Assembly: GCA_016124795.1 (NCBI GenBank)
Contig: WGNB01000033.1
Coordinates: forward strand, 1-64,000
Source: Rhodopseudomonas sp.
Lineage (GTDB): Bacteria > Pseudomonadota > Alphaproteobacteria > Rhizobiales > Xanthobacteraceae
Direction: 5' to 3'
DNA: 64,000 bases
This document shows, piece by piece, positions 17,223 to 26,289 of the stretch (its first letter is position 1; each line of letters begins with the position of its first letter). The notes beneath the pieces were generated by a model, which was not told where the DNA came from, searched no databases, and was given only the letters and a program-made list of their open reading frames with translations. Made by a program: the position numbers and the translations under genes.

Positions 17223-18032
17223 ATGAGCGAAGTCACTCTCGCCGCCACAACGCCAAGCGCGACGGCCGGCAAAACGCCACGCAAGACCGGCACCTTCATG
17301 CCGCGGCTGATCGTCGGCGCCGTTCTCCTGATCGGCTGGGAAGTCGTCGTGCGCCTGCTGGCGCCGCCTTACGTCGCCAAGCCGTCCACCGTGTTGATGG
17401 CGATCCCCGGCGTGCTGACCGATCCGGCGTTTCAGGCCGCGACCGGCAATACCTTGGCCGCCGTCGCCGAAGGGCTGGCGGTCGCGCTGGTGATCGGCAC
17501 CGTCATCGGCCTGCTGATGGGCCGCAGCCCGGCCTTCGAAAGCAGCTTCCGTCATTACGTCAACGGCTTCTACGCGATGCCGATGATCGTCGTGCTGCCG
17601 CTGTTCTCGCTGTGGTTCGGCTATTCGTCGGGCACGCGCTTTGCCACCATCGTCTTCGCGGCGATCTTCTCGATCATCATCAACGTCGCCGACGGCGCAC
17701 GGTCGGTGCCGCGCGATTATCTCGAAGTGGCGCGCTCGTTCCGCTCCAGCCGGTCGAGCGTGCTGTTCGGAATCGTCCTGCCAGCGTCGATGCCTTATCT
17801 GCTCGCCGGCTTCCGGCTGGCCGCCGGCCGTGCGCTGATCGGCGCGGTGGTCGCCGAGTTCTTCCTGTCGATCGGCGGGCTCGGCTATTACATCCTGTAC
17901 AATTCGCGCAGCTACAAACACGCCGAGGCCTTCGTCGGCGTGCTGTTGCTCGCCGGCTTCGGCGTCGGCTTCGAACTGCTGGTGTTCTGGGTGACCAAAC
18001 GCTTCATGCCGTGGTACCGGCGCGAGCGGTAA
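17223..18032 (+). CDS. ABC transporter permease 2
   Basis: A 269-residue permease paralogous to the preceding one. A basic N-terminal tail precedes six hydrophobic segments, and the EAA motif region is ARSFRSSRSSVLFG...ASMPYLLAG. It starts four bases after the first permease stops, so they are co-translated. SsuABC-type importers usually have one permease used as a homodimer; the presence of two suggests a heterodimer. The C-terminus is strongly basic (KRFMPWYRRER). Confidence 0.92.
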   Translation: MSEVTLAATTPSATAGKTPRKTGTFMPRLIVGAVLLIGWEVVVRLLAPPYVAKPSTVLMAIPGVLTDPAFQAATGNTLAAVAEGLAVALVIGTVIGLLMGRSPAFESSFRHYVNGFYAMPMIVVLPLFSLWFGYSSGTRFATIVFAAIFSIIINVADGARSVPRDYLEVARSFRSSRSSVLFGIVLPASMPYLLAGFRLAAGRALIGAVVAEFFLSIGGLGYYILYNSRSYKHAEAFVGVLLLAGFGVGFELLVFWVTKRFMPWYRRER

Positions 18033-18064
18033 GGCGGGTTAACGCAGCCGGACATCGGCAACGC

Positions 18065-18171
18065 TGTCATTCCGGGGCGGCGCAACGCGCCGAACCCGGA
18101 ATCCGGACAGACAGAACGAAATTCAAATCTGGATTCCGGGTTCGCGGGCAAGCCCGCGCCCCGGAATGACA
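18065..18171. repeat. Family C nested palindrome before the hydrolase gene
   Basis: A 107-bp element with perfect 14-bp ends, TGTCATTCCGGGGC and GCCCCGGAATGACA. A second 14-bp stem is nested inside (CGAACCCGGAATCC/GGATTCCGGGTTCG), and each side has a small hairpin (GGCGC-AAC-GCGCC and GCGGG-CAA-GCCCGC). The fold is a cross. It lies between the second permease and the hydrolase and ends about eight bases before the hydrolase's ribosome site. Confidence 0.88.
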
Positions 18172-18192
18172 GCTCAGCAAGGAACCACCTGC

Positions 18193-19254
18193 ATGTCTTC
18201 CGACGAGTTGCTCAAATCGGCGATCGCCCATTGGGGCGCGCGCTTCGTCGCCAACGGCGTCAACCTGTCCGACTTCGAGGACGTCACCGCCTCGATGTCG
18301 TCCTATGACGAATGGTGCGCCGCCTGGTCGAAGCGCGCCGAGTTGCATGAACAGATCGGCCGCGAGGCGCTGGCCAAGGGCCATCTCCTGACCGCCGGCG
18401 AATGCCTGCAGCGCGCCGGCGTCTATTATCACTACGCGACCTTCCTGTTCGTGCATGACATTCCGCAGATGCGGGCCGCGCACCAGAAGCAGATCGCCTG
18501 CCGGCAGGCGGCATTGCCTTATCTCAGTCCGCCCGGCGAGCGGGTCGAAATTCCCTATCAGGGCAAATTCCTCGCCGGCATTCTGCGCAAGCCGGTGGGC
18601 GTCACGCGGCCGCCAGTGGTGGTGATGGCCGTCGGCCTCGACTCGACCAAGGAAGAAACCGAAGCCTATGAAGCGCCGTTCCTGGCGCGCGGCATGGCGA
18701 CGCTGGTATTCGAGGGACCGGGCCAGGGCGAGGCACAATACGACTTCGCCATTCGCGGCGACTACGAAGTGCCGGTCAAGGCGGTGGTCGATTATGTCGA
18801 GACCCGCGACGACATCGACGCCAAGCGAATCGGCATGTGGGGCGTCAGCCTTGGCGGCTATTACGCGCCGCGCGCCACCGCTTTCGAAAAGCGCATCAAG
18901 GCCTGCATGGCGCTCGGCGGCCCGTTCGACTGGGGCGCGGCCTGGGACAAGCTGCCGGCGCTGACCCGCGAAGCCTTCCGGGTGCGCAGCCACGCCGCGA
19001 CGCTCGACGACGCGCGCGCCAATGCGCGCACGCTGTCGCTCGAAGGCCTGGCGCAGAACATCACCTGTCCCATTTTCATCATGAACGGCCGGCGCGACCG
19101 CATCGTGCCGTCGACCGATGCCGAACGGCTGGCCCGCGAGGTGAAAGGCCCGGCGACGCTGATGATGATCGACGATGGCAACCACATCGCCAACAACCGC
19201 GCCTATCGCTGGCGTTCTCAAAGCGCCGACTGGATGAAGGAACAGTTGGGGTAG
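18193..19254 (+). CDS. Alpha/beta hydrolase, 2,6-dihydroxypseudooxynicotine hydrolase-like
   Basis: A 353-residue serine hydrolase with a helical N-terminal domain (residues 1-115) and an alpha/beta core. The nucleophile is Ser219 in GVSLGG, with Asp302 in NGRRDRIVP and His331 in DDGNHIANN. The spacing of these three matches the C-C-bond hydrolase of nicotine breakdown (Ser217, Asp300, His329 as I recall), which cleaves a 1,3-diketone. Related FrsA/DUF1100-type esterases are the alternative. The ATG at 18193 has AAGGAA upstream. It is last in the importer cluster, so it may process the imported compound; this link is inference. Confidence 0.85.
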   Translation: MSSDELLKSAIAHWGARFVANGVNLSDFEDVTASMSSYDEWCAAWSKRAELHEQIGREALAKGHLLTAGECLQRAGVYYHYATFLFVHDIPQMRAAHQKQIACRQAALPYLSPPGERVEIPYQGKFLAGILRKPVGVTRPPVVVMAVGLDSTKEETEAYEAPFLARGMATLVFEGPGQGEAQYDFAIRGDYEVPVKAVVDYVETRDDIDAKRIGMWGVSLGGYYAPRATAFEKRIKACMALGGPFDWGAAWDKLPALTREAFRVRSHAATLDDARANARTLSLEGLAQNITCPIFIMNGRRDRIVPSTDAERLAREVKGPATLMMIDDGNHIANNRAYRWRSQSADWMKEQLG

Positions 19255-19342
19255 GCAAGCGCCGCCTTGGCTGTGTGGGAGCACGGTCAGCCTTTCGTCC
19301 CGCCTGTGATGCGGCACGGGAGCGTGGCTATTCGTCCATCCA

Positions 19343-19369
19343 GTCATACCCGCGCAGGCGGGCGTGACA
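19343..19369. repeat. Family B palindrome, copy 1 (symmetric variant)
   Basis: GTCATACCCGC and GCGGGCGTGAC form the arms of a hairpin (one A-G difference), 21 bases after the stop codon of the GIY-YIG gene. This copy has the GTCAT end on both sides, unlike the copies at 19833, 19953 and 20072, which have GTCAT on one side and ATCCAGT on the other. Confidence 0.75.
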
Positions 19370-19390
19370 GAGTAGATGACGCGACCTAAT

Positions 19391-19693
19391 TCACGGCTTC
19401 GCGATCCGCAGATAAAGATCGTCCCAGTTCGGATTGTCTTCTTCGATCAGACGGATTTTCCAGGCCCTATTCCATCTCTTCATTTGCTTTTCGCGCATGA
19501 TCGCTGCTTCAATGTCCGAACAAGCTTCGAAATAGACCAGTCGCGTCACATCGTATTGCCGGGTGAACCCTTCGACAGCCTTTGACCGATGCTCGTAGAC
19601 CCGACGAACCAGATCGTTGGTAACGCCGATATAAAGCGTTCCGCCAATGCGGCTCGCAAGAATATAGACGTAGTATTGTCGCGTGCCGTTCAT
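19391..19693 (-). CDS. GIY-YIG nuclease domain protein (small, UPF0213-like)
   Basis: A 100-residue, single-domain GIY-YIG protein. It has YYVYILAS and GTLYIGVT for the two signature strands, an Arg pair (VRRVYEHR) and the metal-binding Glu in REKQMKRW, so the catalytic set appears complete. The ATG at 19693 starts right before the domain. The family includes YhbQ-like nucleases of poorly known function. The gene is bracketed by family B palindromes, one 21 bases past its stop and three upstream from 19833. Base use looks slightly less GC-rich than the neighbours, which may indicate transfer. Confidence 0.88.
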   Translation of the reverse strand: MNGTRQYYVYILASRIGGTLYIGVTNDLVRRVYEHRSKAVEGFTRQYDVTRLVYFEACSDIEAAIMREKQMKRWNRAWKIRLIEEDNPNWDDLYLRIAKP

Positions 19694-19832
19694 CCCGGCC
19701 ACACCTACGTTTGCCGTATGCTTGCGACAGCAAAGACCTCGAGTATCCGGAACTTCGTCTCGTTGAACAAACGAACTCAAATATAAATTATTAATCCAAT
19801 TCGCAAAAATCCACCGGAACGTCTGCGTTTAC

Positions 19833-19859
19833 TGGATGCCCGCCTGCGCGGGCATGACA
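19833..19859. repeat. Family B palindrome, copy 2
   Basis: TGGATGCCCGCC-TGC-GCGGGCATGACA, an inverted-repeat hairpin in reverse orientation (ATGAC end to the right). It lies about 140 bases upstream of the GIY-YIG start codon. Confidence 0.85.
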
Positions 19860-19952
19860 CAAGGAGAGACGCGGCCGCCACTTTCTCTTTCAAAAGACGA
19901 GCGCAAGAAGAACGTGCGATCAAACAACCGCCGTGCCGCTGAACCCCCATCT

Positions 19953-19980
19953 GTCATGCCCGCGCAGGCGGGCATCCAGT
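19953..19980. repeat. Family B palindrome, copy 3
   Basis: GTCATGCCCGCGCAGGCGGG followed by CATCCAGT: the same unit as copy 2 but in the opposite orientation, 120 bases further on. Confidence 0.85.
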
Positions 19981-20071
19981 ACACACAAGACTTCGTCGCC
20001 GCGCACTGTCGAGGACAAGTGTCAAGAAACTTCTGAGCTGGCTCTCCGAGCCACCGAGCCGCCTGCGGCTA

Positions 20072-20100
20072 CTGGATGCCCGCCTGCGCGGGCATGACAG
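20072..20100. repeat. Family B palindrome, copy 4
   Basis: CTGGATGCCCGCC-TGC-GCGGGCATGACAG, same orientation as copy 2, 119 bases after copy 3. It ends about five bases from the 3' end of folC, so it may act as the folC transcript end. Confidence 0.85.
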
Positions 20101-20104
20101 CACC

Positions 20105-21424
20105 CTAAATTGGCGGGGTGCCGTTATCGCGCAACACGTCGCCGGCCAGATACAGCGAGCCGGTGATCAGGATGCGCGGCGGCGGATCGAGGTCAAGCTT
20201 GCGCACGGCGTCGAAGGCTTCCTTGAGCGTAGCGCGGCTGGCCGCCGGAATACCGATGGCGCGCGCGGTCTCGGCCACCGCTTCGGCGGCGAGCGGCTTG
20301 TCGGCGCCCGGCACCGGCACGGCAACCAGCCGGCGCGCAAGCCCGGCGAAATTCAGCAGAAAGCCGGCGCAATCCTTGGTCGCCAGCATGCCGACGATCA
20401 TCACCAGCGGCCGCGACACCCGCTCTTCGAGATCGGCGAGCGCGGCGGCGACCGCCCGGCCGCCATCCGGATTATGACCGCCATCGAGCCATAGCTCGCT
20501 GCCGGGCGGCGTCAGATCGACCAGCCGGCCCGCGCTCAACCGATGCAAACGCGCCGGCCAGTCGGCCCGGGTCATGCCGGCCTCGAAAGCGGCCGGCGGA
20601 ATCTTGAACGACCGCACGGCGCGCAAGGCGGCGATCGCCACGCCGGCGTTTTCAAACTGATGCCGGCCGAACATCTTCGGCGCCGGCAGATCGAGCAGGC
20701 CGTCGTCGTCTTGATAGACCAGCCGGCCGCGTTCCTCGGTCGCGGTCCAGTTTTCGCCGGCGATCCTGATCGGCGCTTTCAGCCGCGCCGCCTGACGCTC
20801 GATCACGGCGAGCGCGTCGCGCGGCTGCGCGCCGACGATCACCGGACAACCGGCCTTGATGATGCCGGCCTTTTCGAAGGCGATCTTGTCGATGGTCGGA
20901 CCGAGAAAATCGGTGTGGTCGATCGACACCGGCGTGATGATCGAAGCCAGCGGTTGATCGATGACATTGGTGGCGTCGAGCCGGCCGCCAAGCCCGACCT
21001 CGAGCAGCAGCACATCCGCCGGGTGGCGCGAGAACAGCAACATGCCCGCGGCGGTGGTGAGTTCGAACACGGTGATCGGCCGGCCGGCATTGGCGCGTTC
21101 GCATTCCTCCAGCGTCGCCGCCAGTTCGACATCCGACACGAACTGGCCTTCGCCGGGCGCGCCGAGCCGGAAGCGCTCGTTGAAATGCACCAGATGCGGC
21201 GAGGTGTAAGTGTGAACGCGCAAGCCCGCCGCTTCGAGAAAGGCGCGCAGGAAAGCAATCGTCGAGCCCTTGCCATTGGTGCCGGCGACGTGGATGACCG
21301 GCGGCAGCTTGCGTTCGGGATGATCGAGCGCGGCGAGCAGATCCTGCACGCGATCGAGCGACAGATCGATGCGCTTGGGATGCAGCGCCAAAAGCCGCGC
21401 CAGAATGGTGTCGATGGGGGTCAT
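20105..21424 (-). CDS. folC: Bifunctional dihydrofolate synthase / folylpolyglutamate synthase
   Basis: A 439-residue Mur-ligase-type enzyme that adds glutamate to dihydropteroate and extends folate tails. The ATP-binding loop is HVAGTNGKGST near residue 45, followed by the Mur-ligase central region (VLLLEVGLGGRLDATNVID) with the SIDHTDFLG motif, and the C-terminal domain holds WLDGGHNPDGGRA. Length and motifs are normal. It is last in the trpF-trpB-trpA-accD-folC order seen across alphaproteobacteria. A family A palindrome separates it from accD. Confidence 0.96.
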   Translation of the reverse strand: MTPIDTILARLLALHPKRIDLSLDRVQDLLAALDHPERKLPPVIHVAGTNGKGSTIAFLRAFLEAAGLRVHTYTSPHLVHFNERFRLGAPGEGQFVSDVELAATLEECERANAGRPITVFELTTAAGMLLFSRHPADVLLLEVGLGGRLDATNVIDQPLASIITPVSIDHTDFLGPTIDKIAFEKAGIIKAGCPVIVGAQPRDALAVIERQAARLKAPIRIAGENWTATEERGRLVYQDDDGLLDLPAPKMFGRHQFENAGVAIAALRAVRSFKIPPAAFEAGMTRADWPARLHRLSAGRLVDLTPPGSELWLDGGHNPDGGRAVAAALADLEERVSRPLVMIVGMLATKDCAGFLLNFAGLARRLVAVPVPGADKPLAAEAVAETARAIGIPAASRATLKEAFDAVRKLDLDPPPRILITGSLYLAGDVLRDNGTPPI

Positions 21425-21444
21425 GAACTCAAGCTTCTGTGCGC

Positions 21445-21540
21445 CGTCATCCTGAGGTGCGAGCGCAGCGAGCCTCGAAGGATAACGGCCGTCGCCCTTC
21501 GACGCTCGCGGCCTTTGGCCGCTCGCACCTCAGGGTGACG
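21445..21540. repeat. Family A intergenic palindrome, copy 2
   Basis: Ends CGTCATCCTGAGGTG and CACCTCAGGGTGACG bracket an inner stem CCTCGAAGG/CCTTCGA and a side hairpin (GCGGCCTTTGGCCGC). It fills the gap between folC and accD, both read leftwards, so it would lie in their shared transcript. Confidence 0.85.
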
Positions 21541-21548
21541 GAGATGGC

Positions 21549-22454
21549 TCACGCATGCGCCGGAAGCGACAAAGCCTGTTGCGGCAAGGCCTGTTGCGGG
21601 CCGGCCGCCGGCTGCTTGGTCAGCAGGCGGCACAGGCTGGCCAGCGTCGAACGCATCTTGTGACGATGCACGACCATGTCGACCATGCCGTGCGTGGTGA
21701 GATATTCGGCGCGCTGGAAGCCGGCCGGCAGTTTTTCGCGAATGGTCTGTTCGATGACGCGCGGACCGGCAAAGCCGATCAGCGCCGCCGGCTCGGCGAT
21801 ATGCACGTCGCCGAGCATCGCATAGGAAGCAGTGACGCCGCCGGTGGTCGGATTGGTCAGAACGACGATGTAAGGCCGCCTGGCCTCGCGCAGCATCTGC
21901 ACGCCGACGGTGGTGCGCGGCAACTGCATCAGCGACAGGATGCCTTCCTGCATGCGCGCGCCGCCGGACGCGGCGAACAGAATGTAAGGCGTCTGGCGCT
22001 GCACCGCGGTTTCAAAGCCGGCGATGATCGCCTCGCCGGCGGCCATGCCGAGCGAACCGCCCATGAAGTCGAAATCCTGAACGCCGATAGTGACCATCTG
22101 GCCTTCGAGCCGGCCGATGCCGAGCTTCACCGCGTCCTGATAACCGGTCTTGGTGCGGGCATCCTTCAGCCGGTCGATATAACGGCGCTCGTCGCGGAAT
22201 TTCAGCGGATCGAGCTGCACCTCCGGCAGCGCGATCTCCTCGAACTCACCGCCGTCGAACATCGACTTCAGCCGCAGCGGCGCGCTGATGCGCATGTGAT
22301 AGCCGGACGACGGAATCACGAACTGGTTGGCTTCGACATCCTTGTAGAAGACCAGCGAGCCGGTTTCCGGACATTTGATCCAGAGATTTTCCGGCGTCTC
22401 GCGACGCAGGAATCCGCGGATTTTCGGCCGGACGACATTGGAGATCCAGTTCAT
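21549..22454 (-). CDS. accD: Acetyl-CoA carboxylase carboxyltransferase subunit beta
   Basis: A 301-residue beta subunit of the carboxyltransferase that makes malonyl-CoA with AccA. The crotonase-fold core is clear ([63 protein letters not shown]). The N-terminal region that forms a four-Cys zinc ribbon in E. coli keeps only one Cys ([12 protein letters not shown]); this loss is usual in alphaproteobacteria. The C-terminus ends in a Gln/Ala-rich tail. It lies between trpA and folC in the conserved order. Confidence 0.96.
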   Translation of the reverse strand: MNWISNVVRPKIRGFLRRETPENLWIKCPETGSLVFYKDVEANQFVIPSSGYHMRISAPLRLKSMFDGGEFEEIALPEVQLDPLKFRDERRYIDRLKDARTKTGYQDAVKLGIGRLEGQMVTIGVQDFDFMGGSLGMAAGEAIIAGFETAVQRQTPYILFAASGGARMQEGILSLMQLPRTTVGVQMLREARRPYIVVLTNPTTGGVTASYAMLGDVHIAEPAALIGFAGPRVIEQTIREKLPAGFQRAEYLTTHGMVDMVVHRHKMRSTLASLCRLLTKQPAAGPQQALPQQALSLPAHA

Positions 22455-22632
22455 TCAGTCGCTCTCATTTACCTTGCCGCCACGCCGCAACGCGCCTGTC
22501 GTTCGATCCGACACAGGCGGGACGCCGGCATCCGCATTTTCAAGAGATAAGACTTAACCGCTTATCCCGCCACTATGAACTTTCTGTGGTCGGCCGATCC
22601 CCGCTTTTCCGGGATTCACGCCGAAAATTCCG

Positions 22633-23468
22633 TTATTCCGCCGCCACCGAGCGGCCGGCGCGCACCCCTTGCGCCAGTTCCGCCACCAGATCGGCGACCG
22701 CCTTGACCGTCTGCGGACCGCCCTTGCCGTGACCGTCGAGGCTGGCGCGCAGCACGTCGATCAGCGCCGAACCGACCACGACGGCGTCGGCATGGCCGGC
22801 GATCGCGGCGGCGCTCGCCGCCGTGCGCACGCCAAAGCCGACCGCCACCGGCAATTGGGTGTGGCGCTTGATGCGGCCGACGGCGTCGCCGACCTTGTTG
22901 GCGTCGGGCGCCGCCGAACCGGTGATCCCGGTGATCGAGACGTAATAGACAAAGCCCGAGGTATTGTTCAGCACCGCCGGCAAGCGCTTGTCGTCGGTGG
23001 TCGGCGTCGCCAGCCGGATGAAGTTGAGGCCGGCCCGCAGCGCCGGCAGGCACAGCTCTTCGTCTTCCTCCGGCGGCAGGTCGACGACAATTAGGCCGTC
23101 GACGCCAGCGGTCTTGGCATCGACCAGAAACCTGTCGACGCCGTAGATATAGATCGGGTTGTAATAACCCATCAGCACGATCGGCGTGTCGTTATCGTCC
23201 TTGCGGAACTCGCTCACCAGCTTGAGCGTCTTCGCCAAAGTCTGGCCGGCGTTCAGCGCGCGCAGGCCCGCGGCCTGAATCGCCGGACCGTCGGCCATCG
23301 GATCGGTGAAGGGCATGCCGAGTTCGATGACGTCGGCACCGGCCTTCGGCAGCGCCTTGGCGATCGCCAGCGAAGTGTCGTAGTCCGGATCGCCGGTCAT
23401 GGTGAAGGTCACCAATCCGGCACGGCCTTCGGCCTTGAGCGCGGCAAAGCGTGTTTCGATGCGGGTGG

Positions 23469-23472
<4 letters not shown>
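22633..23472 (-). CDS. trpA: Tryptophan synthase alpha chain
   Basis: A 279-residue TIM-barrel enzyme that splits indole-3-glycerol phosphate. The catalytic Glu is in VIELGMPF and the catalytic Asp in FTDPMADGP; the phosphate-binding loop is near GFGVRTAAS. Its ATG overlaps the trpB stop by four bases (ATGA), as needed for equal subunit production. It is 178 bases upstream of accD. Confidence 0.97.
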
Positions 23473-24692
<1,220 letters not shown>

Positions 24693-24729
24693 GAGACAAT
24701 CCTTCGAGGGGTCGACGCGCTCAATACGA

Positions 24730-25404
24730 TCATGCGCTCACCTTGGATGACCCGAGCGCGATATCGGCGGCGCGCGCGGCGCGAATGAAGCCGCGGATCA
24801 GGTCGGGATCTTTCTCGCCGGGCGCGCTTTCGACGCCCGACGACACATCGACGCCGGGGGCGCGGGTCACGCGCAGCGCCTCGGCGACGTTGCCGGCATC
24901 GAGCCCACCCGACAAAAGGTACGGCATGTTGAGTTTCAGCCCGGCCAGCAGCGTCCAGTCGAAGGTCTTGCCGAGACCGCCGGGCCGCGTCGCCTCCTGC
25001 GGCGCGCGGGCGTCGAACAGCAGACGGTCGGCGACGCGCGCAAATTCGCGGATCGGCGACAGGTCGGCGCGGGTGGCGATCGGCAGCGCCTTCATCACCG
25101 GCAGGCCGAATTTCGAACGCAGCAGCGCGACCCGCTCCGGCGTCTCGGTACCGTGGAGTTGCAGCATGTCCGGCTTCAGGGCGGCGACGATCGCGGCCAG
25201 CGCATGATCGTTGGCGTTGACGGTCAGCGCGACCTTGACCGCACGGCCCTCGGCCTGGCTGCCGAGCACGCGCGCGGCCTCAAGCCCGAGATTGCGCGGG
25301 CTGGGCGCGAAAAACACGAACCCGACCTGGTCGGCGCCGGATTGCAGCGCGACATCGAGGGTTTCCGGGGTCCGGAGGCCGCAGATCTTAATCGTGAGAG
25401 CCAT
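24730..25404 (-). CDS. trpF: Phosphoribosylanthranilate isomerase
   Basis: A 224-residue TIM barrel for the third step of tryptophan synthesis. The catalytic Cys lies in [10 protein letters not shown] and the catalytic Asp in [20 protein letters not shown] and [10 protein letters not shown] bind the phosphate. The other pathway genes (trpE, trpG, trpD, trpC) are not in the window, as is usual in this order. It is first of trpFBA. Confidence 0.95.
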   Translation of the reverse strand: MALTIKICGLRTPETLDVALQSGADQVGFVFFAPSPRNLGLEAARVLGSQAEGRAVKVALTVNANDHALAAIVAALKPDMLQLHGTETPERVALLRSKFGLPVMKALPIATRADLSPIREFARVADRLLFDARAPQEATRPGGLGKTFDWTLLAGLKLNMPYLLSGGLDAGNVAEALRVTRAPGVDVSSGVESAPGEKDPDLIRGFIRAARAADIALGSSKVSA

Positions 25405-25466
25405 GGTGGACGGGTTCTAGCGCCTAATTCCCGTTGCGGCAAAGCCGTTGACGGCGGCTTTTGGCG

Positions 25467-25856
25467 CTAACCGGCCGAGGGCGGTATCGCCGGAAGCGCG
25501 GCCGGCGCCGGCTGGGTCCCGGCGTGACGCGGCGCGGTGGCTTGCGCCTCGGCGGCGATCCGGCGGCGCAGCGCCGCCAGTTCATGATGCAGCGCGCGGT
25601 TCTCGGATTCGGCCTTGCGCGCCGCGCGCCGCCACTGGCCCTGGCGCAACCACGACGCCACGCCGCCGACGATGACGCCGACGATCACCAGAACGAAGAT
25701 CATGATGAACAAGGGCAGCGTCGCGGCATAGGCCGGATCGGTCGTCGACAATGGATCGAACGACACCGTCACCGGCTGCCGGTTCGCCACCGCGAAAGCG
25801 ATGATGATCGCGGCGAGCGGCAGGACGACAACGACAGTGACAATTTTACGGAACAT
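25467..25856 (-). CDS. LapA domain membrane protein
   Basis: About 129 residues with two membrane helices (VVVVLPLAAIIIAFAVA and LFIMIFVLVIVGVIVGG) separated by a periplasmic loop, then a basic coiled-coil-like segment and a Pro/Ala-rich tail. This is the lipopolysaccharide-assembly protein A-like (DUF1049) architecture. The ATG at 25856 precedes the first helix. It lies between ihfB and trpF, where this gene is found in other alphaproteobacteria. Its function here is unproved. Confidence 0.8.
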   Translation of the reverse strand: MFRKIVTVVVVLPLAAIIIAFAVANRQPVTVSFDPLSTTDPAYAATLPLFIMIFVLVIVGVIVGGVASWLRQGQWRRAARKAESENRALHHELAALRRRIAAEAQATAPRHAGTQPAPAALPAIPPSAG

Positions 25857-25936
25857 GATGACCTCGCATCCCGGACCAACGCGCAACGGCGCCTGCCGAT
25901 CCGGGACCCAGGAGAAATGGCGTCCGGTATCCCGCC

Positions 25937-26263
25937 TTAAGCGGTCGCCTCGGACTCGGCCGCGGGCGGCGCTTCGGCATCGTCGAGCTTGTTAAGACGC
26001 TCGCGCATTTCCTTGCCGGTCTTGAAGAACGGCACCGACTTCTGCTCGACCGAAACATGCGCGCCGGTGCGCGGGTTGCGTCCGGTGCGGGCCGGCCGAT
26101 GCTTGACCGAGAAAGCGCCGAAGCCGCGCAGCTCGACGCGGTCGCCCTGCGCCATCGCGCTGGTGATCTCGCCGAGGATGGCGTTGACGATGTTCTCGAC
26201 GTCGCGCTGATAAAGGTGCGGATTCTGAGCGGCAATGCGCTGGACGAGTTCGGATTTGATCAT
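25937..26263 (-). CDS. ihfB: Integration host factor subunit beta
   Basis: A 108-residue HU/IHF-fold DNA-bending protein. It begins [19 protein letters not shown], has the beta-arm motif [18 protein letters not shown] containing the intercalating Pro, and ends with an acidic Ala/Glu-rich tail. It pairs with IhfA. Its place after sppA and rpsA is the common order. Confidence 0.95.
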   Translation of the reverse strand: MIKSELVQRIAAQNPHLYQRDVENIVNAILGEITSAMAQGDRVELRGFGAFSVKHRPARTGRNPRTGAHVSVEQKSVPFFKTGKEMRERLNKLDDAEAPPAAESEATA

Positions 26264-26289
26264 TTAACGCCGCCTTACTCTAAGCCCGG

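Larger units (their letters stand above)
19694..20104. other. 411-base gene-free stretch with three regularly spaced palindromes
   Basis: It holds the likely promoter and leader of the GIY-YIG gene (19694-19832, partly AT-rich: AAATATAAATTATTAAT near 19780) and then three family B palindromes at about 120-base intervals in alternating orientation. I see no reading frame worth calling between the palindromes. Confidence 0.65.

Noticed and set aside
19343-20100. CRISPR array
   Set aside because: The repeats are palindromes in alternating orientation at about 120-base spacing with no uniform spacers and no cas genes.
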